A DNA stretch of 64,000 nt from JANPLD01 sp964445765 (lineage in GTDB: Bacteria; Pseudomonadota; Alphaproteobacteria; Rickettsiales; UBA8987): positions 467,856 to 531,855 of the forward strand of contig CAYULD010000002.1 of the NCBI GenBank assembly GCA_964445765.1, in the 5' to 3' direction. The notes under the pieces were generated by a model, which worked only from the letters and a program-made list of their open reading frames with translations, ran no database searches and was not told the DNA's origin. The first letter of the stretch is position 1. Each line of letters starts with the position of its first letter. This document shows positions 1-8,295 of the stretch, piece after piece. Position numbers and translations under genes: made by a program.

Positions 1-300
1 AGTTTCAAGGCAAGCATCCATAATTGGTAAATCTTGATAAGGTAACGCCATATTAACAAGAATATCAGGCTTAACTTTTTTGATAAGCTCAACCACTTGT
101 TTAGAATCATCGGCATCAATCTGAGAAATTTCAATAGCACGAGAGCCTTTGATTAAAGAGGCTTCCTTCTGCACTTTTTCGCATTTTGATAAAGTTCTGC
201 TAGCAAGGTGAATATGAGAGAAAACATCACCATTTAAGGCTGCTTTTTTAGCAACAACGCTTCCTGCAGCACCCGCACCAATTATAAGAAGTCTAGACAA
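1..300 (-). CDS. saccharopine dehydrogenase / carboxynorspermidine synthase family protein (partial)
   Basis: This is the first 100 codons of a gene that runs off the left edge of the window. The protein opens with LLIIGAGAAGSVVAKKAA, a Rossmann NAD(P)-binding glycine-rich loop, followed by HLASRTLSKCE and the VKPDILVNMALPYQD stretch typical of the saccharopine dehydrogenase NADP-binding family. The family includes saccharopine reductase and carboxynorspermidine dehydrogenase; the ASRTLSKC segment resembles the polyamine enzymes most. The start is a TTG codon at 300 preceded by a good GAGGT ribosome binding site; no ATG fits. Without the C-terminal half the substrate cannot be fixed. If it is the polyamine enzyme, it would reduce a Schiff base of aspartate semialdehyde and a diamine. 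Confidence 0.75.
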   Translation of the reverse strand, partial: MSRLLIIGAGAAGSVVAKKAALNGDVFSHIHLASRTLSKCEKVQKEASLIKGSRAIEISQIDADDSKQVVELIKKVKPDILVNMALPYQDLPIMDACLET

Positions 301-449
301 TTTATTACCTCAAGCTTTAAGTTATGTTAGAGGCTATATAAAAAGTGCAAAATTAATCAATATTTTTTTGAGAAAACCTATAATTTAATAGAATAAAATA
401 GGTTTTTAGATTATAATCAGGGTTAAGTTTTTCTTAAATTTAAGTTTTA

Positions 450-794
450 ATGATAAGCAATACTATAAATAAATTTTTACTATATTTTCTATTTTATATC
501 TTTTTGGTTTTGATATTGCCGTTTGATGTATTTGCAACTCAACCTGTAGAAAAAACTTTATATGAAGAAATATGCGACATTAGAAAAATGTTTTGTGGAA
601 GTGCGGCTCTTGGTATAGTTACGGGTGCTATAGCTATATTAGGTTTTATGTTGTTCAAAGGTAAGCTTAATATGGGTGTTTTGTTTGTTACAATAGTAGG
701 TATTGTGGTTTTTGTTTCTGCAAATATTCTAGCGGAGGCCTTGTTTAACCCACCCGGCGGTGTTGGAGTTGTGGTTGCATGTAGTTGTTTATAA
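450..794 (+). CDS. VirB2/TrbC-like small membrane protein (copy 1)
   Basis: A 114-residue protein with an N-terminal signal sequence (about residues 8-29, probable cleavage after VFA) and two further hydrophobic helices near residues 50-70 and 75-96. This is the architecture of VirB2/TrbC pilins of type IV secretion systems, which sit in the inner membrane and assemble into a pilus. Its CDIRKMFCGS segment matches CDIRQLFCGG in the next gene (1090-1419), so the two are paralogues; both also end with a pair of cysteines. No other type IV secretion gene is in the window, which is common in Rickettsiales, where virB2 copies are scattered. I see no clear Shine-Dalgarno sequence. The assignment rests on architecture, not on a diagnostic catalytic motif. 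Confidence 0.6.
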   Translation: MISNTINKFLLYFLFYIFLVLILPFDVFATQPVEKTLYEEICDIRKMFCGSAALGIVTGAIAILGFMLFKGKLNMGVLFVTIVGIVVFVSANILAEALFNPPGGVGVVVACSCL

Positions 795-810
795 TTGCAT
801 TTGAGTTTAT

Positions 811-1082
811 TAGGCACTGTTAGCAAAGGTTTATAAATTTGCTACTTTATTAATTTTGGCATAGAGCAGAGAAAAATTGAGACAGATAGTTAATCATATC
901 TGCGAAAATTTTTCTGAACTATATGCCAAAATTAATAGTAGCCTTTCAGGTTATGGCAAAAATTGCTATCTACATCGTTAGAAAGCTCGGTAATATGAAT
1001 AACTATTACCCTCGCTTTCTGCCTTGTATATAACAATTTTTGACACATAACAAATTTTATAAAACTTTGCTAACAGTGCCTA
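811..1082. mobile_element. 272-bp miniature inverted-repeat element (MITE)
   Basis: The element has about 30-bp terminal inverted repeats: the left end begins TAGGCACTGTTAGCAAAG and the right end is its near-exact reverse complement, CTTTGCTAACAGTGCCTA. The outermost TA on each side may be the target duplication. It holds no open reading frame. The interior forms two long hairpins, with arms 841-878/907-942 and 951-995/1004-1050, so the whole element can fold as a three-way junction. It lies between two paralogous VirB2-like genes; its right end is 7 bp upstream of the second start codon. Partial copies occur near 33258 and 56718. The parent transposase is not in the window; the TA duplication suggests an IS630- or IS5-like family. 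Confidence 0.8.
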
Positions 1083-1089
1083 AAACTTT

Positions 1090-1419
1090 ATGCCTCAAGA
1101 AAATAAATATTTTTGGATAATTTTAATAGCATTTTTAATGCTTAATTTTTTTATGCCAGTTTTTTCTTACGCTGACCCAGCAGAAGGCTCAAAATTAGCG
1201 GGTAAAATCTGTGATATAAGGCAATTATTTTGTGGTGGGCTTGGCATTGGAATTGCAACATTTGCAATATTTTCTTTAGGGATTTTAGCAATGAGGGGCG
1301 GTATTCATTGGAGTTTAGTTCTAATTGTAATAATTGGTTTAATATTATTTGTTTCAGCAGATATTTTTGTGAGTGATTTAACTGGCGGCAATGTTGATGC
1401 AAATTGTGAATGTTTCTAA
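1090..1419 (+). CDS. VirB2/TrbC-like small membrane protein (copy 2)
   Basis: A 109-residue paralogue of the protein at 450-794. It has a signal sequence (about residues 8-28, ending VFSYA) and two transmembrane helices, with the shared motif CDIRQLFCGG and a C-terminal CECF pair of cysteines. Known VirB2/TrbC pilins have the same small two-helix mature form and act in type IV secretion pili; that role here is inferred. The region directly upstream, including any promoter or ribosome binding site, lies inside the right end of the miniature element, so the insertion may have changed its expression. The next gene starts 12 bp downstream on the same strand. Confidence 0.6.
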   Translation: MPQENKYFWIILIAFLMLNFFMPVFSYADPAEGSKLAGKICDIRQLFCGGLGIGIATFAIFSLGILAMRGGIHWSLVLIVIIGLILFVSADIFVSDLTGGNVDANCECF

Positions 1420-1431
1420 ATTTTATTTTTG

Positions 1432-1947
1432 ATGAATAAATTATTTCAAAAAATATTCAAAATTAAAAATCCAATTTTACAAGATGCAGAAGAAATTTTG
1501 CAATCAATATCTGATGTAGTTTTTGATTCATCGCTAGATATCTATCGTCATATATATACCTTACCTAGTGCAGATGCAACTGGCTATGAAGAAGATAATA
1601 TTACTAGAATGAAAAATGTTAGGCAGTGCATAAAGTTAATTGTAAAATATGAGGGTAAAATTTCAAACTTTTCTGATGAAGAAAAAGAAATTTATCTAAA
1701 TTTAATGCCTGAAGGTGCAGTTTATTATGATGATTTAGTTAGAGTTTTAGTTGAACATCACGATGATGTTGCGGAAGCAAATCACCTTTTTGAAATCCAC
1801 CCAGAGCTTCATAATTTTATCCCCAAGCAATATGATAATTCAAGGCAAGTTATAGAAGTTTTGATTGAATATATTAGAAATTATCAATGGTTATTAGAAA
1901 AATTTATTAATAACTATTTCATTAATTATGATGAATATACGGATTAA
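1432..1947 (+). CDS. hypothetical protein, acidic and helical
   Basis: A 171-residue protein I do not recognise. The ATG at 1432 is chosen; a TTG at 1429 is in frame but has no better support. The sequence is rich in Asp, Glu, Asn and Ile, has no signal peptide or membrane segment, and looks mainly alpha-helical. It follows the second VirB2-like gene by 12 bp and is probably co-transcribed with it, so a cytoplasmic role linked to that locus is possible, but nothing in the sequence proves it. The adjacent gene is convergent and ends 10 bp away. Confidence 0.6.
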   Translation: MNKLFQKIFKIKNPILQDAEEILQSISDVVFDSSLDIYRHIYTLPSADATGYEEDNITRMKNVRQCIKLIVKYEGKISNFSDEEKEIYLNLMPEGAVYYDDLVRVLVEHHDDVAEANHLFEIHPELHNFIPKQYDNSRQVIEVLIEYIRNYQWLLEKFINNYFINYDEYTD

Positions 1948-1956
1948 TAAAAAATT

Positions 1957-2997
1957 TTATCGCCAAAACCTCAGTTTTTTAATCTGTTTTTCTAGGTTTT
2001 TGATTTTACTTATAAGTTTATAAGTGCCACCTAATTTAATTAATTTAAATTTTTTGAAGATTGTAATTCTTTCTCTAAAAAATTTATTTATATATTCTGC
2101 ATCTTCAATATTGGGGTTGCTGAAAACCTCATTAAACAGCTTAAAAGCTAGGTTTATATGGTTTCCTCCTTTTTCAAAACATTTATTTATTAAAATTTTT
2201 GCCTTATCTTTTTTTGTCAAATTGCTACCCGTTATATCACAAATCTTACAGAATATTTCACCCTCAAAGTTGAAATATTGATAATAAATATTTTCTGATT
2301 CATAGGAAAATATATCAGAAGAATATTGTGATGATGAAGTTGAATTACTGCCAGATCTAAATTTTGTTAGAACTTCAGTTAAAATATAAATATCATATTT
2401 GGTGCAGATTCTAACCCACATATCAATATCAAGGGCTATTTGATATCTAGCATCAAAATAGCCAAGCTCTTCATAGCAAGAACTTCTAACTAAAGCTGAA
2501 GGATAGCACAAAGAATTACCAGTATTAAAAAAGAATTTTAACCAATCAATATTGTTTTTATTAGATGCTTTATCAAAAACCTTTTGATAATTTTGGACAT
2601 TTTTTGATGCAATGCCTGCCTCATTTATAACTAAAACATTGGTAAAACAAGCACCGCAATTTGGGTTTTTTTCAAGATATTCAATCTGTTTTTCAAGCTT
2701 TTCTGGAAGCCAAATATCATCAGAACTAATATGGGCAATATATTCACCTTTAGCAAGTGAAATACCTTTGTTAACAGATAAAACCATACCCATATTAACA
2801 GGGTTTTGAATAAACCTAATTCTTGTGTCATTGAAAGATTTTATAATTTCAACAGAGTTATCATCTGAAATATTTTCTAAAATTATAAGCTCAAAATCCC
2901 TAAAAGTTTGATTTAATATGCTATTTATAGTTGCCGAAATATATTTTGCGTGATTATAAGAGGTTAAAATTACACTGATTTTAGGGTTATTACTCAT
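1957..2997 (-). CDS. family 2 glycosyltransferase
   Basis: A 346-residue GT-A fold glycosyltransferase. The N-terminus has KISVILTSYNHAKYI (nucleotide-sugar binding start of GT2), then FELIILENISDDNS and HISSDDIWLPEKLEKQ around residues 90-105, whose SDD is the metal- and sugar-nucleotide-binding DxD-type site. The part after residue 240 is Lys-rich and helical with no obvious membrane anchor. Such enzymes transfer a sugar from a nucleotide donor to a surface glycan or lipopolysaccharide precursor on the cytoplasmic face. It stands alone between two convergent or divergent neighbours, so no polysaccharide cluster helps to define the acceptor. Confidence 0.88.
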   Translation of the reverse strand: MSNNPKISVILTSYNHAKYISATINSILNQTFRDFELIILENISDDNSVEIIKSFNDTRIRFIQNPVNMGMVLSVNKGISLAKGEYIAHISSDDIWLPEKLEKQIEYLEKNPNCGACFTNVLVINEAGIASKNVQNYQKVFDKASNKNNIDWLKFFFNTGNSLCYPSALVRSSCYEELGYFDARYQIALDIDMWVRICTKYDIYILTEVLTKFRSGSNSTSSSQYSSDIFSYESENIYYQYFNFEGEIFCKICDITGSNLTKKDKAKILINKCFEKGGNHINLAFKLFNEVFSNPNIEDAEYINKFFRERITIFKKFKLIKLGGTYKLISKIKNLEKQIKKLRFWR

Positions 2998-3073
2998 TTA
3001 TTACTATGATAGCGTTGTTAAATTGTTAAAATAGTTTATATTTTCTATATAATTTTAACAACAGGTTTTTATT

Positions 3074-3385
3074 ATGCTAATGGAAGATAAAGAATTTGAG
3101 AAATGGCAAGAAGTTAGAAAACAAGGTGCTGTTAAATATTCAATTAAAACAAGTTTAATTTGTTATATTTTAGTATTTTGTATATATTTCTTCACAAATG
3201 GTTATAGGCATTTTGCAAAAATAGATATTTATTTATCTCATAATTTATCTATATGGCCTAAATTGTTGCTTACATCAATTATAACTATAATTTTTTTATA
3301 TCTCGCTTGCCTTGCTTTCTGGCGTTTTAATGAGAAGAGGTATAATGATACTATGAAGAATAAAAATAATAATAACAATGCTTAA
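3074..3385 (+). CDS. small two-helix inner-membrane protein
   Basis: A 103-residue protein with two hydrophobic helices, about residues 25-43 and 63-83, a charged N-terminus and an Asn-rich C-terminal tail (KNKNNNNNA). I do not recognise a family. Its last eight bases overlap the start of nuoF, so the two are probably translated as a pair. Small membrane proteins beside nuo genes are sometimes lineage-specific, but a role in complex I is only a guess from position. A second in-frame ATG two codons downstream could be the real start. Confidence 0.6.
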   Translation: MLMEDKEFEKWQEVRKQGAVKYSIKTSLICYILVFCIYFFTNGYRHFAKIDIYLSHNLSIWPKLLLTSIITIIFLYLACLAFWRFNEKRYNDTMKNKNNNNNA

Positions 3386-4673
3386 AGAACAAGATAAAAT
3401 ATTTACCAATATATATGGTTATCAACCTGCTAACTTAGATAGTGCCAAGAAAAGAGGTGATTGGAGTAACACTAAGGAAATTTTGTCTAAAGGCTCTGAT
3501 GCTATAATTGAAGATGTTAAAGCATCTGGCTTAAGGGGCAGGGGTGGTGCTGGTTTTAGTGCTGGTATGAAATGGAGTTTTATGCCAAAAACGCCTCCGC
3601 AAGATAAAAATGGCAATCCTAAACCTTCATATTTAGTTATTAACGCTGATGAATCAGAACCCGGCACTTGTAAAGATAGGGATATTCTTCGTCATGAACC
3701 TCATAAACTAGTTGAAGGTGCTTTAATAGCTGGTTTTGCCATTCGTGCAAAAGCTGCATATATTTATATTCGGGGTGAATTTTATAATGAGGCAAGTGCC
3801 ATACAACAAGCAATTTCTGAGGCTTATGGAGCTGGGCTTATTGGTAAAAATGCTTGTGGCTCTGGCTATGATTTTGATGTTTATTTGCATAGAGGGGCAG
3901 GGGCATATATTTGCGGTGAAGAAACGGCTTTACTTGAAAGTTTAGAGGGTAAAAAAGGTCAACCACGCTTAAAACCGCCATTTCCAGCGGCGGCTGGGCT
4001 TTATGGTTGCCCAACCACAATAAATAATGTGGAAACTATTTCAGTTGTTCCAACTATTTTAAGAAGGGGTGCTTCTTGGTTTGCTTCACTTGGTAAACCT
4101 AATAATACCGGCACAAAATTATTTTGTATTTCTGGTCATGTTAATAAGCCTTGCAATGTTGAGGAGGAGATGGGGATTCCTCTTAAAGAGCTGATTGAAA
4201 AACACGCTGGTGGTGTAATTGGTGGCTGGGATAATCTAAAAGCTATTATTCCGGGTGGCTCGTCAGTTCCTATGCTTCCAAAGGCTATTTGCGATACAAT
4301 CACTATGGATTTTGATTCTCTGCGTGGTGTGCAATCTGGGCTTGGAACGGCTGGGGTTATTGTTATGGACAAATCAACTGATGTTATTGCAGCTATTGAA
4401 CGCTTAAGCCATTTTTATATGCACGAATCTTGCGGGCAATGCACCCCTTGTAGGGAAGGAACCGGCTGGATGTGGCGTATTATGAAACGCCTTGTTAAAG
4501 GTGAGGCTGAAATTTCAGAAATTGATGATTTACTTAACATCACAAAGCAAGTTGAAGGTCATACAATTTGTGCATTAGGTGATGCTGCAGCTTGGCCAAT
4601 TCAAGGTTTAATCAGACATTTCAGAGGTGATATTGAAGATAGAATTAAATCTAACTTCAAAAAAGTAGCCTAA
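3378..4673 (+). CDS. nuoF: NADH-quinone oxidoreductase subunit F
   Basis: A full-length 431-residue NuoF, the NADH-oxidising subunit of respiratory complex I. Visible signatures: GRGGAGFSAGMKWSF (NADH/FMN site), NADESEPGTCKDRDIL, GAGAYICGEETALLESLEG, and the N3 iron-sulfur cysteines in ESCGQCTPCREG (about residues 352-358) plus a fourth in HTICALGDAAAW near 398. It passes electrons from NADH through FMN to the cluster chain at the cytoplasmic arm. It overlaps the upstream small membrane-protein gene; nuoE and nuoG are not adjacent, so the nuo genes are dispersed here, as in several Rickettsiales. Confidence 0.97.
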   Translation: MLKEQDKIFTNIYGYQPANLDSAKKRGDWSNTKEILSKGSDAIIEDVKASGLRGRGGAGFSAGMKWSFMPKTPPQDKNGNPKPSYLVINADESEPGTCKDRDILRHEPHKLVEGALIAGFAIRAKAAYIYIRGEFYNEASAIQQAISEAYGAGLIGKNACGSGYDFDVYLHRGAGAYICGEETALLESLEGKKGQPRLKPPFPAAAGLYGCPTTINNVETISVVPTILRRGASWFASLGKPNNTGTKLFCISGHVNKPCNVEEEMGIPLKELIEKHAGGVIGGWDNLKAIIPGGSSVPMLPKAICDTITMDFDSLRGVQSGLGTAGVIVMDKSTDVIAAIERLSHFYMHESCGQCTPCREGTGWMWRIMKRLVKGEAEISEIDDLLNITKQVEGHTICALGDAAAWPIQGLIRHFRGDIEDRIKSNFKKVA

Positions 4674-4813
4674 TATTTACTAATTAGATTCTTGGGTAAG
4701 CTAATACTATAATCAAGCTTTCCACTTGCTCACAACAATCAATCATCTAACCCTTGCAAAAGGTTGAAAATTGTGTATTTTCATGGCTCAATTAATTTAT
4801 ATTTCTACTTGCA

Positions 4814-6589
4814 ATGACAGCCTTTGAAAACCCTCAGAATGGTGCGGAACTTATATTAAACACATTAGTTGAAATGGGCGTAGATGTTATTTTTGGCTAT
4901 CCCGGCGGTGCGGTGCTTCCAATTTATGATGCCATATTTAAGCAAGATAAAATTCGCCATATTTTAGTTCGCCATGAGCAAGGTGCAGCCCACGCCGCAG
5001 AAGGCTATGCTAGATCAACTGGCAAAGTTGGTTGCGTGCTTGTTACATCAGGCCCGGGCGCAACTAACACAGTTACAGGGTTAACTGATGCGATGCTTGA
5101 TTCTATCCCTATCGTATGTTTAACGGGGCAGGTGGCAACCCACCTTATAGGCTCTGATGCTTTCCAAGAAGCTGATACAGTTGGAATTACAATGTCTTGC
5201 ACGAAGCATAATTATTTAGTGAAAGACGCTGAAAAGCTGGAGAACACTATCCGTGAGGCTTTTTATGTCGCAAAATCAGGCAGGCCGGGGCCAGTTGTAA
5301 TTGATTTACCTAAAGATATTCAGCTTGCACCAGCGGTTAGCTCACAATCAAAAACTCTTAAAGCTCATAGATCATATAATCCACCAAGGGAAGCTAATAG
5401 CGAAATGATTAAGAAAGCAGTTGATTTAATGCTTTCAGCAAAAAAGCCAGTTTTTTATACTGGGGGCGGGCTTGTAAATTCAGGCGTTGAGGCTTGTGAT
5501 GCATTAGTTGAGTTAGTAAAATTAACGGGTTTTCCAATTACTTCAACATTGCTGGGGCTGGGGGCGTTTCCTACATCTGATGGGCAATTCCTCAAAATGC
5601 TTGGTATGCACGGCTCTTTAGAAGCTAATATGGCAATGGCAAATTGTGATGTAATGATAAATATCGGTGCAAGATTTGATGATAGAATCACCGGTAAAAA
5701 AGATAAATTTTCAGTAGGCTCTAAAAAAATTCATGTTGATATTGATGCATCTTCAATCAACAAAAATATTAAAGTTGATATTTCTTTAGTGGGTGATGCA
5801 AAACTTGTTGTTCGCCAACTTATTAATGAGTGGAAATCTCGTAACACTCGTGCGGACGAATTATCACTTAAGAAATGGTGGGGTGAAATTAATGGCTGGC
5901 GTGCTCAGAAATCATTTGCATATCGTGCCTCTGATGCAGTTCCAAGGCCACAATATGTTTTAGATACTCTTAATAAAATTCTGAAAGAATATGGTGATGA
6001 TTATTTTATCACCACTGATGTTGGGCAACACCAAATGTGGGCAGCACAATATATTGATTTCAACAAGCCTAATCGCTGGATGACATCCGGCGGGCTTGGC
6101 ACAATGGGTTATGGCTTGCCAGCTGCAATCGGCGTGCAACTTGCCCATCCTAATAAAAAAGTTATATGCGTAACTGGTGAGGCTTCAATTTTAATGAATA
6201 TGCAAGAATGGTGCACAGCAGTGCAATATCGCTTGCCGGTTAAAACGCTAATTCTCAATAATGGTTATATGGGAATGGTGCGTCAATGGCAGGAGCTTTT
6301 CCACGGTGATAGAAAATCTGAAAGCTATATGGAATCTCTGCCAGATTTTGTTAAACTTGCGGAAGCCTTTGGCTTTAAGGGCATTAGATGTGATAAACCA
6401 AATGATGTTGAATCATCTTTAAGAAAAATGCTTGAGCATAACGGCCCTGTAATTATGGATATGATAACTGATAAAGCTGAAAATGTTTATCCAATGATTC
6501 CAGCAGGGGCAGCCCATTATGAGCTTAAACTCAACCCAGATAGCCCAGATATTGTTGTAGATAAAGCCGAAGCCGCAAAACAGGTGTAG
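4814..6589 (+). CDS. ilvB: acetolactate synthase large (catalytic) subunit
   Basis: A 591-residue thiamine-diphosphate enzyme that condenses two pyruvates to acetolactate (valine/leucine), or pyruvate with 2-oxobutyrate (isoleucine). Motifs: FGYPGGAVLPIYD, RHEQGAAHAAEGYARS with the catalytic glutamate, TSGPGATN, the FAD-binding middle domain, and the C-terminal cofactor motif. That motif reads VTGEASILMN near residue 454, with Glu where many homologues have Asp. The regulatory subunit gene (ilvH/ilvN) and ilvC do not follow; the next gene is convergent serA. The reading frame is intact. Confidence 0.95.
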   Translation: MTAFENPQNGAELILNTLVEMGVDVIFGYPGGAVLPIYDAIFKQDKIRHILVRHEQGAAHAAEGYARSTGKVGCVLVTSGPGATNTVTGLTDAMLDSIPIVCLTGQVATHLIGSDAFQEADTVGITMSCTKHNYLVKDAEKLENTIREAFYVAKSGRPGPVVIDLPKDIQLAPAVSSQSKTLKAHRSYNPPREANSEMIKKAVDLMLSAKKPVFYTGGGLVNSGVEACDALVELVKLTGFPITSTLLGLGAFPTSDGQFLKMLGMHGSLEANMAMANCDVMINIGARFDDRITGKKDKFSVGSKKIHVDIDASSINKNIKVDISLVGDAKLVVRQLINEWKSRNTRADELSLKKWWGEINGWRAQKSFAYRASDAVPRPQYVLDTLNKILKEYGDDYFITTDVGQHQMWAAQYIDFNKPNRWMTSGGLGTMGYGLPAAIGVQLAHPNKKVICVTGEASILMNMQEWCTAVQYRLPVKTLILNNGYMGMVRQWQELFHGDRKSESYMESLPDFVKLAEAFGFKGIRCDKPNDVESSLRKMLEHNGPVIMDMITDKAENVYPMIPAGAAHYELKLNPDSPDIVVDKAEAAKQV

Positions 6590-6593
6590 TGTT

Positions 6594-6623
6594 GAAGCCC
6601 AAAATTTAATGATTATGGGCTTC
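6594..6623. terminator. bidirectional terminator between ilvB and serA
   Basis: GAAGCCCA (6594-6601) pairs with TGGGCTTC (6616-6623), an 8-bp stem with a 14-nt loop, in the 51-bp gap between the convergent ends of ilvB and serA. AT-rich sequence flanks both sides, so it can serve both transcripts. The T-run on the plus side is interrupted (ATAATTTTG). Confidence 0.6.
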
Positions 6624-6640
6624 ATAATTTTGTATTGTAA

Positions 6641-8218
6641 CTAAAACTTCAGCACTCTAACTTTTATAACACTTGGAAGGGAAGCAAGTTTTTTAACAAC
6701 ATCAGCTGAAACATCACTATCAATAGAAACTAACGCAACTGCACTAGTTTTTTTAGATTCATTTCTGCCGAGATTGAAATTCGCAATATTAACTTTTTCA
6801 TCACCTAGAATTTTGCCAATACCACCAATTAAGCCGGGCTTATCTTCATTTTCAATATAAAGCATATTATTGTTAAGGCTTGCTTCAAGCGTTACATCAC
6901 CAAGTTGAACTATTCTTGGATTATTATTGAAAATAGTGCCTTTGAAAGTGAAATTAGCTTTATCAGTTTCAATGGTAACTGTGATTAGTGTATCATAATG
7001 GTTATTGCTTGGGTTTTTGCTTTCAGAAACTTTAATATTTCTTTCTTTGGCAATAACTGGAGCATTAACAACATTAACAGTTTCAACGATGTTTTCTAAA
7101 ACGCCTTTTAATATTGTGCTGATAACTGGCTTTGAATTTAGTGTTGAGGCATTGCCTTCAAAATCAATATTAATTTTATTAATTCCACCTTCTACAATTT
7201 GTCCGGCTAATTTGCCAAGTGCCTCACCAAGTTTGATGTAAGGTGAAAGTTTGGCAGCATCTTCTGCAGAAACAGAAGGCACATTAACTGCATTTGTGAT
7301 TGAGCCTTTGTTTAAGAAGTCGCAAATTTGCTCTGCTACTTGAACGGCAACATTTTCTTGGGCTTCAGTAGTTGATGCCCCTAGGTGAGGTGTGCAAACC
7401 ACTTGCTCTAAGCCGAATAGTGGGTTTTCCGTTGCTGGCTCTTTTTCAAAAACATCAAAGCCTGCACCTGCAATATGACCTGATTTTATAAGCTCCGCAA
7501 GCCCAGCTTCATCAACTAAACCGCCCCTTGCACAATTAATAATGATAACACCTTTTTTAGTTTTAGATAAATTTTCTTTAGATAATATATTTCTCGTTTG
7601 ATCATTAAGTGGCGTATGCAGAGATATAAAATCCGCCCTTTTTAATAAATCTTCAAGGCTAACCTTTTCAATATTCATATCACTTGCTTTTTGATCAGAA
7701 AGATATGGATCATAAACTACAACTCGCATTTTAAGCCCTTGAGCTCTATCTGCCACTATTGAACCAATATTACCGCAACCAATAAGACCAAGAGTTTTGA
7801 AGGCAAGCTCAGTTCCCATAAAGCGATTCTTTTCCCATTTGCCTGCGTGGGTTGAAGCACTTGCAGTTGGTAATTGCCTTGCAACCGCAAACATCATTGC
7901 TATAGCGTGCTCAGCAGTTGTAATAGAATTACCAAAAGGCGTATTCATAACCACAACACCCTTTGCAGTTGCTGATGGAATATCAACATTATCAACACCA
8001 ATGCCGGCTCTGCCAACAACTTTTAATTTATTTGCCTTTGCAAGAATTTCTTTAGTAACCTTTGTGCTAGAGCGAATTGCTAAACCTTCATATTCACCAA
8101 TAATTTCAGAGAGTTGCTCAGGCGTTAAACCAGTTTTTACATCAGCAATGATATTATTTTTATCAAAAATTTCTTTTGCTTGGGTTGATAATTTATCAGA
8201 AATTAAAACTTTAGGCAT
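6641..8218 (-). CDS. serA: D-3-phosphoglycerate dehydrogenase
   Basis: A 525-residue long-form (type 1) enzyme that oxidises 3-phosphoglycerate to 3-phosphohydroxypyruvate, the first step of serine synthesis. Seen in order: an N-terminal substrate domain, the NAD loop GLIGCGNIGSIVADRAQG near residue 145, NCARGGLVDE, the catalytic HLGAST histidine near 280, an intervening (ASB) domain at about 320-450 and a C-terminal ACT domain (ENEDKPGLIGGIGKIL) that may sense serine. The start codon is ATG at 8218. It is divergent from glnE, with a 77-bp gap that must contain both promoters. Confidence 0.97.
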   Translation of the reverse strand: MPKVLISDKLSTQAKEIFDKNNIIADVKTGLTPEQLSEIIGEYEGLAIRSSTKVTKEILAKANKLKVVGRAGIGVDNVDIPSATAKGVVVMNTPFGNSITTAEHAIAMMFAVARQLPTASASTHAGKWEKNRFMGTELAFKTLGLIGCGNIGSIVADRAQGLKMRVVVYDPYLSDQKASDMNIEKVSLEDLLKRADFISLHTPLNDQTRNILSKENLSKTKKGVIIINCARGGLVDEAGLAELIKSGHIAGAGFDVFEKEPATENPLFGLEQVVCTPHLGASTTEAQENVAVQVAEQICDFLNKGSITNAVNVPSVSAEDAAKLSPYIKLGEALGKLAGQIVEGGINKINIDFEGNASTLNSKPVISTILKGVLENIVETVNVVNAPVIAKERNIKVSESKNPSNNHYDTLITVTIETDKANFTFKGTIFNNNPRIVQLGDVTLEASLNNNMLYIENEDKPGLIGGIGKILGDEKVNIANFNLGRNESKKTSAVALVSIDSDVSADVVKKLASLPSVIKVRVLKF

Positions 8219-8295
8219 TTTATATTCAAATTTTGTTATAAGGGCTTTATAAGAATAATTGAATAAGTTTCAAGAAATAATAGAAATAACTAAAA

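Noticed and set aside
1040..1063. Promoter inside the right end of the miniature element (TTGACA ... TATAAA)
   Set aside because: The spacing is 12 bp; 16-18 bp is needed. It may still supply a -10 box for another -35.
811..1082. Classification of the miniature element as IS6/IS26-like because its end resembles GGCACTGTTGCAAA
   Set aside because: IS6 members make 8-bp target duplications; the 8 bp on each side (GTTTATTA and TAAAACTT) do not match. Only TA is shared.
7797..8252. Plus-strand open frame of 151 codons over the serA start
   Set aside because: It is antisense to the conserved N-terminus of SerA, has no recognisable domain and uses atypical codons; a shadow frame.
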